DNA of 36,868 bases, taken from positions 1-36,868 of the forward strand of contig JAHFGV010000024.1 in NCBI GenBank assembly GCA_023247255.1. The letters run 5' to 3'. This document shows, piece by piece, positions 30,409 to 36,868 of this stretch. The first letter of the stretch is position 1. Every line of letters starts with the position of its first letter. The position numbers were made by a program, and so were the translations under genes. Origin of the DNA: Candidatus Omnitrophota bacterium (lineage in GTDB: Bacteria; Omnitrophota; Gorgyraeia; Aquiviventales; Aquiviventaceae). The notes below the pieces were generated by a model. That model was not told the DNA's origin. It did not search any database and saw nothing but the letters and a program-made list of their open reading frames with translations.

Positions 30409-32157
30409 TTATGTTTCTTGATATCGATTCGTGATGGGCATGCGACGATCTTTGCCAAAGGCCTTTGGCGTAATCTTGATGCCCGGAGGCCCCTGACGTC
30501 GTTTGTACTCAGAACGATCGACCATGCGGATCACCCGGCGCACCGTCTGTGGATCGGTACGGTCCTCTCGCACGATGTCGCGAAGGCTCAGATCCTGCTC
30601 CACATAGGCCTTGAGAATACGATCCAACACAGGATAGGGAGGAAGCGTTTGTTGGTCCGTCTGGTTGGCAGCCAGCTCCGCAGTAGGCGCGCGCACAAAA
30701 ACACTTTCCGGGATGATAGATCCCGGGCCGTGCGGGTTTCTGAATCGCGCCAGTTGATACACGAGGGTCTTGGGCACATCCTTAATGACGGCAAATCCGC
30801 CGGCCATGTCCCCGTACAGAGTGGTGTAGCCTGTGGCCATTTCACTTTTGTTTCCGGTCGTCAATACCAAGTACCCGAATTGATTGGAGAGCGCCATCAG
30901 TAGGTTGCCCCGGATCCGCGCTTGGATGTTTTGCTCGGTGATCCCGGTCGCATTTGCCAAGCGATCTTGTACACTCGGCGCCAAAGGAAACAGATCGCGC
31001 ATCAATTGACGCGTTAACTTTTCATAGGCCTGAAAGAGGGGCTCGATGGAGATGCGTTTGGATCGGATACCTAAGGCACTGGCCAATCGCCGAGCGTCTT
31101 TCTGGGTCGCTTGCGATGAGAACCGCGAAGGCATGATGAGCCCCACCACGTGATCCGCACCCAGGGCATCTACGGCGATGCAAGCGGTCAGTGCCGAATC
31201 AATGCCACCCGATATTCCTAAAACGGCCGTCTCAAAATGATTCTTGCGCACATAGTCGCAAAGCCCCAAAGTCAGCGCGGCATAGATCTCTTCCAGATGT
31301 TCCATCCGTTTGTGGCTCCAGCGATAAAGGACGGGGCGGCTGAAGTTTTGGGAAGCTCTTTTGCCATCCACGCGGATGCGGCGTGAAACATTCCTGTGTG
31401 TGCTGCGCAGCGTCCCTGCTTGTTGTACTTTGACATCGGCAAGCACAAAGTCTTCTCGAAACTGAGCCCCTTGAGCCAGCACACGTCCGCGCCGATCGAT
31501 GATGAAACTCGCTCCGTCAAAGACCAACTCATCCTGTCCACCGATGAGATTACAAGACGCGATGGCGACGGCATTGCGTTGGGCCCTCGTGGCAAACAGC
31601 CGCTGCCGCAGCAAGGCCTTGCCCGCATGGTAAGGGCTGGCGGAAAGACCCAGGATCAATTGGGCACCGGATGAGGCCAGATCGTGACAAGGAAACTCCT
31701 CCCAGAGATCTTCACAGATGGCTATTCCCAGTCGCCAGTGTCCCCAGGGGATAATAAGGGGATCTTGCCCGGGATGAAAGTAGCGCCGTTCGTCAAAAAC
31801 CCCATAGTTAGGCAGGCAACGTTTGTGATACGTGGCCACGTGCCTGCCGTTCCATAACACCGCCGCGGCATTGTAGAGTTTTCCCGATGCATCCCGATCC
31901 ACAAACCCGACGACGGCGATCAGGCCTTGTGCCAGAACAGCCAAATGAGCCAGGGCCTTGTGGTTGGCTTCCACGAAGCTACATTTTAGCAACAAGTCCT
32001 CCGGGGGGTAACCGGTAATCGCCAGTTCCGGCATCACCACCACATCCACATGCCAGGCTTGCGCCTGGCAGATCGCATGCGCGATACGGGTTTGGTTATA
32101 CGGAATGTCCCCAACGGTGGGGTTGATCTGTGCCAGTGCAATGCGCAGGGATTCCAT
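30409..32157 (-). CDS. nadE: Glutamine-dependent NAD+ synthetase
   Basis: NadE amidates nicotinic acid adenine dinucleotide to NAD+, using ammonia from glutamine. The 582-residue protein has an N-terminal nitrilase-type glutaminase (residues 1-270) with the catalytic Glu in VMPELAITGYPPEDLL, Lys in YHKRCLPNYGVFDERR and Cys in GIAICEDLWEE, and a C-terminal synthetase with SGGIDSALTACIAVDALG, GNKSEMATGYTTLYGDMAGG and PPTAEL-like RAPTAELAANQTDQQTLPPY. I use the ATG at 32157 (MESLRIALAQ). It is divergent from the CheY-like gene. The intergenic stretch down to 30362 has only a scrap of the AATCGA palindrome. Confidence 0.94.
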   Translation of the reverse strand: MESLRIALAQINPTVGDIPYNQTRIAHAICQAQAWHVDVVVMPELAITGYPPEDLLLKCSFVEANHKALAHLAVLAQGLIAVVGFVDRDASGKLYNAAAVLWNGRHVATYHKRCLPNYGVFDERRYFHPGQDPLIIPWGHWRLGIAICEDLWEEFPCHDLASSGAQLILGLSASPYHAGKALLRQRLFATRAQRNAVAIASCNLIGGQDELVFDGASFIIDRRGRVLAQGAQFREDFVLADVKVQQAGTLRSTHRNVSRRIRVDGKRASQNFSRPVLYRWSHKRMEHLEEIYAALTLGLCDYVRKNHFETAVLGISGGIDSALTACIAVDALGADHVVGLIMPSRFSSQATQKDARRLASALGIRSKRISIEPLFQAYEKLTRQLMRDLFPLAPSVQDRLANATGITEQNIQARIRGNLLMALSNQFGYLVLTTGNKSEMATGYTTLYGDMAGGFAVIKDVPKTLVYQLARFRNPHGPGSIIPESVFVRAPTAELAANQTDQQTLPPYPVLDRILKAYVEQDLSLRDIVREDRTDPQTVRRVIRMVDRSEYKRRQGPPGIKITPKAFGKDRRMPITNRYQET

Positions 32158-32181
32158 CCCGGTCACTCTCAGCAGGTTACG

Positions 32182-32459
32182 GAAAAACACCCCGTTTGCT
32201 CAGGCTGACGATGTGGGACACGGGGCGAGTTTTAATTTCGGATTCAGGATTGCGAATTGCAATAAAAAATTCCCCCAGTCTGTAGCTGATTCCTATAGCA
32301 TAGCACGAAGGCGCTTTCTTTAGGGGATGAGAGTTGGCTCGAGCATGTTTCAGAACCCAGGGTATGGTGGAGTGCGGATTCTCGAAAATGATAACGGAAG
32401 GATGCCTTTGTCGGAATGTGGTATAATTCCTCCCTAAGACAGCAAACGGGGCGTTTTTC
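32182..32459. repeat. Inverted pair GAAAAACRCCCCGTTTGCT bordering the nadE/regulator intergenic region
   Basis: GAAAAACACCCCGTTTGCT (32182-32200) and the reverse complement of 32441-32459 (GAAAAACGCCCCGTTTGCT) match at 18 of 19 positions and face each other 240 bp apart. They could be ends of another non-autonomous element or two shared regulatory hairpin arms. No target duplication is visible. The left copy overlaps the in-frame extension of nadE. Confidence 0.5.
32419..32427 (+). promoter_or_regulatory. Extended -10 promoter of the CheY-like gene
   Basis: TGGTATAAT is a perfect extended -10 element. No good -35 is present 17 bp upstream, as is common with extended -10 promoters. The leader to the ATG at 32487 would be about 53 nt and includes the AAACGGGG repeat. 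Confidence 0.65.
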
Positions 32460-32486
32460 AATCGAGCCTTCAGCACGCTGACGACC

Positions 32487-32879
32487 ATGGCGCTGAGTTC
32501 TCCGAAAGCCAAACGCGTTCTAGTAGTGGATGATGAACCGAAGTTCGGCCATATCGTTTCCGGCTTTCTCATAGGACGAGGCTATGAAGTCGCTGTGGCG
32601 GCCAACAGTACAGAGGCCCTAGCGGCCATCGAGCAGTTTCAACCCGCCGTCATCTTATTGGATATCGTCATGCCGGGACTTTCCGGCATGGAGATCCTCA
32701 AGCTCACTCGCCTGCAGCCGTTTCCCCCACGGGTGATCATGGTGACCTCAGCGGATCCGTCTCAGGTAGCCCCTCAAGCCATGCAGCAAGGGGCGGATGC
32801 CTACATGAGCAAGCCGGTTGATTTGAATGAGCTGGAGAAACTCATCTCTGGTGTGTGGCCCTCCCACCCGTCTTCTTAA
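32487..32879 (+). CDS. Single-domain response regulator (CheY-like receiver)
   Basis: The 130-residue protein is a lone receiver with acidic pair D15/D16, phospho-acceptor D59 (LLDIVMPG), T87 and K109 (YMSKPVD), all intact. There is no output domain, so it probably acts on a partner protein or in a phosphorelay. No kinase is nearby. The Shine-Dalgarno sequence is weak. A CATGA element begins at the base after its stop codon. Confidence 0.88.
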   Translation: MALSSPKAKRVLVVDDEPKFGHIVSGFLIGRGYEVAVAANSTEALAAIEQFQPAVILLDIVMPGLSGMEILKLTRLQPFPPRVIMVTSADPSQVAPQAMQQGADAYMSKPVDLNELEKLISGVWPSHPSS

Positions 32880-33127
32880 GTATTGTGTCATGTCCCAAGA
32901 GAAGTAATGAGGATTGTGTCATGTTTCATGAGTCATGTGTCATGAAAAAGCGGAAAATAATAAACAGGCATCTCAAGCATAGCCAAAGGGGCTCTTTTGC
33001 TTTCCATGACTCATGACACATGAAACATGACACAGACGTAAGTACTGGAGCTTAGGATCATGATTTACTTTCTTCCTAGCCATGGGCCACTTTGCCACTA
33101 ACCGCGATGCATTTTGCAAAACCTCAG
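32880..33127 (+). mobile_element. CATGA element, copy E6 lacking its left end
   Basis: Begins inside the family at TATTGTGTCATGTCCCAAG immediately after the preceding stop codon, has the core in the same orientation as E4, and ends TTTTGCAAAACCTCAG. An extra stretch of about 35 bp lies near the right end (33045-33090). With the left 35 bp missing no target duplication can be identified. Confidence 0.8.
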
Positions 33128-33147
33128 CATTGATTGAGCGTAACCCA

Positions 33148-33500
33148 TTAGGTGGTTACGAATAGGCATTCGAGGCATTCCCCCTCCTTGAAACCGATGG
33201 GATGATCCAAAGGCTGGCCAGTGCGCGCCAACTCCTTCAGGGGCCGTTTAGCCGTCGCTGCCGCTCGTCGAACCGCCTGGAAAAACGCAGCCGCGCTCAC
33301 TTGAGCTGAGCAGCACGAGAAAACCGTCGAATCGTCTGGTGCCGCGACGCATAGCCTCCAGTATGTCAAAAGCATCGGCCTGCAATACCTGATGCCTGGC
33401 TGCTGCGACGTTGGGGTGTTTGCGATTGACAGCCCTGTGGCGTTGCGCGATTCTGAGCGCAGGCGCACTCCGGTATGGATTGGAACCGGTCGTTAGGGAT
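33148..33500 (-). pseudogene. RlmI-type rRNA methyltransferase remnant
   Basis: Read on the minus strand, one frame gives ALRIAQRHRAVNRKHPN followed by VLQADAFDILEAMRRGTRRFDG, which resembles the SAM-binding region of class I 23S rRNA (cytosine-5) methyltransferases of the RlmI/YccW type. A different frame then gives CSAQVSAAAFFQAVRRAAATAKRPLKEL and GQPLDHPIGFKEGECLECLF, the family C-terminus (CSHHVxxxxFL...DHPV..GFPEGxYLKCL). The catalytic DPP block and about 50 residues between them are deleted, and the N-terminal PUA part is absent. The gene is dead. Confidence 0.7.
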
Positions 33501-33529
33501 TAGCATCTATCAAGCCGCGAACAACGTAT

Positions 33530-33616
33530 CGTCGATGGGCCATCGTCGATCCTCGATCGCCGGACAAATCCGTTTCTCAATCGGCAATCGCGGCAATCGA
33601 AAATTGAAAATTCCTC
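33530..33616. repeat. Diverged AATCGAAAAT palindrome after putA
   Basis: CATCGTCGATCCTCGATCG at the left and CGGCAATCGAAAATTG at the right are arms of the same palindromic unit found before murQ and glgP. It lies between the stop of putA and the RlmI relic. Confidence 0.55.
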
Positions 33617-33627
33617 CGGCACTCACC

Positions 33628-36600
33628 CTAATGAAGGTTGAGAAATGCTGGCTCTAGCGGCATGCCATGCCGAGCGGTGTTTTCTGCAATGGTCTTGGGC
33701 ATGAGAAGCTCAAACAGGTAGTCAGGCCCACCCGCTTGAGTGCCCAGGCCGGAAAGCCGATGCCCGCCGAAGGGTTGACGGCCGACGACGGCTCCGGTGA
33801 TGGGACGGTTGATGTAAAGATTGCCCACGTCAAAGGATTCCTTAGCCTGCCGGATGTGCTGGGGAGAGCGAGAAAAGATCCCGCCGGTCAGGGCATAATC
33901 CGTGTCGTTAGCCAACCGGAGCGCTTCTGAGAAACTGCCGAAGCGAAAGACGCACACCAGCGGCCCGAATAATTCCTCATAGGCGAGATAATCATCCTTC
34001 GGCACGTCGGCCACGATAGCAGGACCGAGAAAATAGCCGCTGCGGGGCAGGCGAGACTGCGGATATTCGTACACGACTCTCGCCACCGCGTGGGCATGAG
34101 CGATGGCCTCACCTAGACGTTGCTGGGAGGCCAGATCGATTAAAGGTCCAATATCCGTATCCGGATCGGCAGGATCGCCGACAATCAGACGATCCGTGGC
34201 AGCCGTTAATCGTTCCAGAAAACGCTCCATCACCGATTCGTGAACAATGAGTCGTGACGCCGCCGAGCATTTCTGGCCGCCATACCCGAAAGCGGATATC
34301 AGGCTGCCACAGACCGCAGCATCCAAATCAGCATCGGCATCCACAATCACCGCATTCTTTCCTCCCATTTCCGCGACCACGTGTTTGACCATGCGTTGAC
34401 CGCAAGGTACAGATGCCGCGGATCGAATGATCGAAAGCCCCACCGGCCGGGATCCGGTAAACAGAATCTGCGCGACCTGAGGGTGTTGAACCAAAGCAGC
34501 CCCTACGGTTTCTCCATGTCCTGGAAGGTACTGCACGACGGCTGGAGGAATGCCGGCCTCACGTAGCAATTGAGTCAGGATTGCGGCGATGATCGGCGAT
34601 TGTTTCGCGGGTTTAAGGATCACCGCATTCCCCGAAACCAAAGCGGCCGAAGCCATTCCCGTGAGTATGGCCAGGGGAAAATTCCACGGGGCGATGACGG
34701 CCGCCACACCGCGTGGAAAATAACGATAGACGTTGCACTCACCCGGACGTTGGATGAGAGGCTGACCGCCGGCGAGCCGTTGCATTTGCAGGCTGTAATA
34801 TTCCAAGTAGTCGATCGCTTCTACCACATCGGCATCGGCCTCACGCCAGGTCTTGCCCACCTCGATGATTTCGATGGCCGCCAGTTCATACCGACGGCAG
34901 CGCATCGAAACTGCAGCCTGTCGTATTTTCTGCACCCGCTCGCTGACTCCGACAGACGCCCAAGATGCCTGGGCCTGCTCAGCCAGACAAACCGCACGAT
35001 CCACTTCTGCCGCAGATGCCTGGGCAACACTGCCCAACAACTCCGAAGGATTGGCTGGGTTAGCAATCGCCGCGTGACTTGAAGTCTCAACCGTTCCATC
35101 GCCCAACAACAAGGGATAATGACGGCCAAGCTTCTGACGGATGGTCGTCAAGGCGGTACCGATCCCCTCCCGTTGGGAAGCCTGTGCGGCATTGAGGAAG
35201 GGCTCGCCTGTAAATTCTATTCCAGAGCCCGACTCGGCTTTTGGCTTTTGGCTTGTGGCTGTAGACGCTTGCCCCGAGCCCTGAGCCCCGAGCCCTGAGC
35301 TCTCTGGGGAGTTCAATGTTCGAGACAGCCTTTTTCCATCCTCAGCAGGGGCACAAGACTGAGGGACTTTGAGCAGTTCTTCGGCCTGGTGTTCCTTGAG
35401 GTAGTCCTGTCGTAAAAAAGAATCGTTGGAAGTGTTTTCCAACAGGCGCCGGACGAGATAACCCATGCCAGGGATGAGTTGTCCGATGGGGGTATAGATG
35501 CGCACCGGATAGCCGCGTGCGTGAATCGCCCCGCGCAACGTTTCTGCCATGCCGTAGAGCAATTGAAATTCGAGTTGATCCTTCGGAATTCCTAACGTCT
35601 CGGCGAGCGCCATGGCCTTTGCGATGGATCGCACATTGTGGGAGGCGATGGCTGTTCTGACCAAGGGAAAACCTTGAAGCAGACGCAGCGTCAATCGCTC
35701 AAAAGCCAGGTCGGTCTGGGCCTTGTTCTGATGAACGGGAATCGGCCAATTGCGCTGCATGGCCTGAGCCACTTCAAAATCCCAGTACGCGCCCTTCACC
35801 AACCGAATCGTCAACGAACGCTCGTGCGTCTGTAGCCATTGCAGCAGCGTCTCCAAGACGGGCTCGGCATCTTTCAGATACGCCTGGATCACGATTCCCA
35901 GTGATACGGATTCGGGCCCTTGAGGATGCACCAACAGATGCTTGGCCAGCTCGATCGTGAGGTCGCGCAGTTCATACTGTTCCATGTCCAGATGGATCAA
36001 GGCCTGCTCTTTGCCGGCTGCTTGAAAAAGCGGCAGTAAGCGCTTGGCGGCGCGAGTGAGGCTAGGGGTAGGACTGATGGGATCAAAGTGTGGGCACAAA
36101 GCAGAGGGTTTGATCGAGAGATTGACCAGAGGCCCGCAACAGCGCACAGACGTGACGTTCGGCCCCGCCATCGGGCCCAGGCGATGGCCGGGGGCCACGG
36201 TAGTGGTGCCCGCTCCAGCGCTTGGGCGGGATGTCGGATCATCCGGGGCGTGGTCTTCAGGTGCCACGGGCATGCCCGTGGGGCTCCACAGGTGTTTATA
36301 GGCGGCAGCCACCTGCTCCAGCAATACATGATATTGGGCTACGTAAACATCCGCTTCCGGCTCGCTGAGCACTTGCTCCCCAAGGACATCAAAACTGCAG
36401 GTAGCTCCCTGTTGCGCAAGATGCTCGATGATCCGAGTCGCTCCTTGCGTTTTGGAATCGGCGATGAATTGCCGTGCCACCTGTTCCACCAGTTGTTTGA
36501 CGATCGTTGCCAGCGCCGGACCGCTCCACAGCCCCGGACGCGCCAGCGACACCCCCAGCCGCAACGCTTGCGGCAGACGCAGCTCGCTCGTCGGGAAATA

Positions 36601-36834
36601 TTCGCGCAGGTGTCGCGTGATGTCACGGGAGCTGGCGAGACTGGGCAGGACGTCCAAAAATCGCAGCACTCGACTCTTGAGAGCAGCCTCTGCAAGACAC
36701 CAGGAGAGCACTTGAGTCGTCCATCGGTTCAGGACGGATAGCTGCTCATGTTCGCGACGGGCCGCAGCAAAAAGCTCCCGCCCGATCTGTTGTGTCCGCG
36801 CCTCAATAGCCTGTGAATCCAGCGTCTGGCTCAT
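33628..36834 (-). CDS. putA: Bifunctional proline dehydrogenase / delta-1-pyrroline-5-carboxylate dehydrogenase
   Basis: PutA oxidises proline to glutamate in two steps. The 1068-residue protein has a helical arm (1-180), a FAD-binding proline dehydrogenase barrel (about 260-480; RLVKGAYWDFEVAQ, SHNVRSIAKAMALAE, QLLYGMAETLRGAI, RIYTPIGQLIPGMGYLVRRLLENTSN) and an aldehyde dehydrogenase domain (about 560-1050) with APWNFPLAILTG, ILKPAKQSP, FTGSRPVG, catalytic E822 (AEMGGKNA) and C856 (GQKCSA). There is no ribbon-helix-helix DNA-binding domain, so it does not repress its own gene. Two linker segments come from intergenic-type repeats: residues about 182-191 and 501-540. The leader upstream of the ATG belongs to a CATGA element. 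Confidence 0.92.
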   Translation of the reverse strand: MSQTLDSQAIEARTQQIGRELFAAARREHEQLSVLNRWTTQVLSWCLAEAALKSRVLRFLDVLPSLASSRDITRHLREYFPTSELRLPQALRLGVSLARPGLWSGPALATIVKQLVEQVARQFIADSKTQGATRIIEHLAQQGATCSFDVLGEQVLSEPEADVYVAQYHVLLEQVAAAYKHLWSPTGMPVAPEDHAPDDPTSRPSAGAGTTTVAPGHRLGPMAGPNVTSVRCCGPLVNLSIKPSALCPHFDPISPTPSLTRAAKRLLPLFQAAGKEQALIHLDMEQYELRDLTIELAKHLLVHPQGPESVSLGIVIQAYLKDAEPVLETLLQWLQTHERSLTIRLVKGAYWDFEVAQAMQRNWPIPVHQNKAQTDLAFERLTLRLLQGFPLVRTAIASHNVRSIAKAMALAETLGIPKDQLEFQLLYGMAETLRGAIHARGYPVRIYTPIGQLIPGMGYLVRRLLENTSNDSFLRQDYLKEHQAEELLKVPQSCAPAEDGKRLSRTLNSPESSGLGAQGSGQASTATSQKPKAESGSGIEFTGEPFLNAAQASQREGIGTALTTIRQKLGRHYPLLLGDGTVETSSHAAIANPANPSELLGSVAQASAAEVDRAVCLAEQAQASWASVGVSERVQKIRQAAVSMRCRRYELAAIEIIEVGKTWREADADVVEAIDYLEYYSLQMQRLAGGQPLIQRPGECNVYRYFPRGVAAVIAPWNFPLAILTGMASAALVSGNAVILKPAKQSPIIAAILTQLLREAGIPPAVVQYLPGHGETVGAALVQHPQVAQILFTGSRPVGLSIIRSAASVPCGQRMVKHVVAEMGGKNAVIVDADADLDAAVCGSLISAFGYGGQKCSAASRLIVHESVMERFLERLTAATDRLIVGDPADPDTDIGPLIDLASQQRLGEAIAHAHAVARVVYEYPQSRLPRSGYFLGPAIVADVPKDDYLAYEELFGPLVCVFRFGSFSEALRLANDTDYALTGGIFSRSPQHIRQAKESFDVGNLYINRPITGAVVGRQPFGGHRLSGLGTQAGGPDYLFELLMPKTIAENTARHGMPLEPAFLNLH
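35215..35335. repeat. Low-complexity repeat inside putA between its two catalytic domains
   Basis: GGCTTTTGGCTTTTGGCTTG (35236-35255) and the tandem words GAGCCCTGAGCCCCGAGCCC (35276-35295 region) are the kind of low-complexity sequence seen between genes at 3418-3442 and 17150-17260. It is translated in frame as a Ser/Gly/Ala-rich linker. Confidence 0.6.
36260..36289. repeat. REP-like palindrome inside putA
   Basis: CCACGGGCATGCCCGTGG (36264-36281) is a perfect 18-bp palindrome framed by GGTG and GGCTCCAC, the same frame as the stem-loops at 14022-14052 and 7718-7747. It is read as LWSPTGMPVAP in the protein, at the edge of a Pro/Ala/Gly-rich linker. Confidence 0.75.
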
Positions 36835-36868
36835 CTATTCCAAGAGAAGTAATGAGGACTGTTTCATG
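36835..36868 (-). mobile_element. CATGA element, partial copy E7 at the window edge
   Basis: CCAAGAGAAGTAATGAGGA followed by CTGTTTCATG matches the left-hand block of the family and starts within a few bases of the putA start codon. It runs off the window. Confidence 0.65.

Noticed and set aside
33148-33468. Intact 106-residue hypothetical gene
   Set aside because: Only the C-terminal half matches a family; the first half is out of frame with respect to the same family, so it is a relic.

Overview
The window reads as Gram-negative chromosomal DNA: a beta-barrel porin, peptidoglycan-recycling enzymes, TatC, signal peptidase I and an SSS-type symporter are present. The gene mix and the very heavy load of short palindromic and MITE-like intergenic repeats remind me of Methylomirabilota (NC10) or Nitrospirota, but nothing here fixes the taxon. 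I see no tRNA, rRNA, CRISPR array, prophage or recognisable defence system.

Layout. 1-1300: a gene start running off the left edge and a PhoB-like response regulator, each preceded by an 11-bp direct-repeat operator; a 160-bp MITE sits between one operator and its gene. 1300-4020: an IS630 remnant, a 12-TPR secreted protein and a DUF486 fragment. 4015-6079: a sodium/solute symporter and a small membrane partner. 6285-9659: anmK, murQ and divergent nagZ, a cell-wall recycling cluster. 9676-13465: a third kind of palindromic element, a secreted TPR protein, a broken 'putative molybdenum carrier' gene, lepB, a CpaF/TadA-type ATPase, and a 22-codon gene for an extremely basic peptide with its own Shine-Dalgarno sequence and terminator. 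13466-20130: repeats, then glgP, tatC, a hemD-like gene, a zinc-ribbon protein and fumC. 20239-27395 (minus strand): a nitrogen-assimilation block of two glutamine synthetases (GSI-alpha and GSI-beta), P-II, AmtB and a porin, ending with a stand-alone OmpR-type DNA-binding protein. 27739-32157 (minus strand): an anchored HExxH peptidase, a response regulator lacking the conserved receiver lysine, and nadE. 32487-36834: a CheY-like protein, a decayed RlmI-type methyltransferase and a bifunctional PutA.

How the genes work together. AnmK, MurQ and NagZ recover anhydro-muropeptides. AmtB, P-II and the two GS enzymes take up and assimilate ammonium; the two glnA genes are separated by a strong intrinsic terminator placed 17 nt before the second start codon, in a leader with four mutually complementary 8-9 nt segments, which suggests attenuation.

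The most unusual theme is the repeats. A roughly 220-270 bp element with CTGGGC/CTGAGG ends and exact 6-bp target duplications recurs at gene borders, and its core lies in opposite orientations in different copies, as if it can flip or has flipped. Short repeats have also been absorbed into the ends or linkers of several proteins (AnmK, MurQ, TatC, PutA, two TPR/regulator starts).
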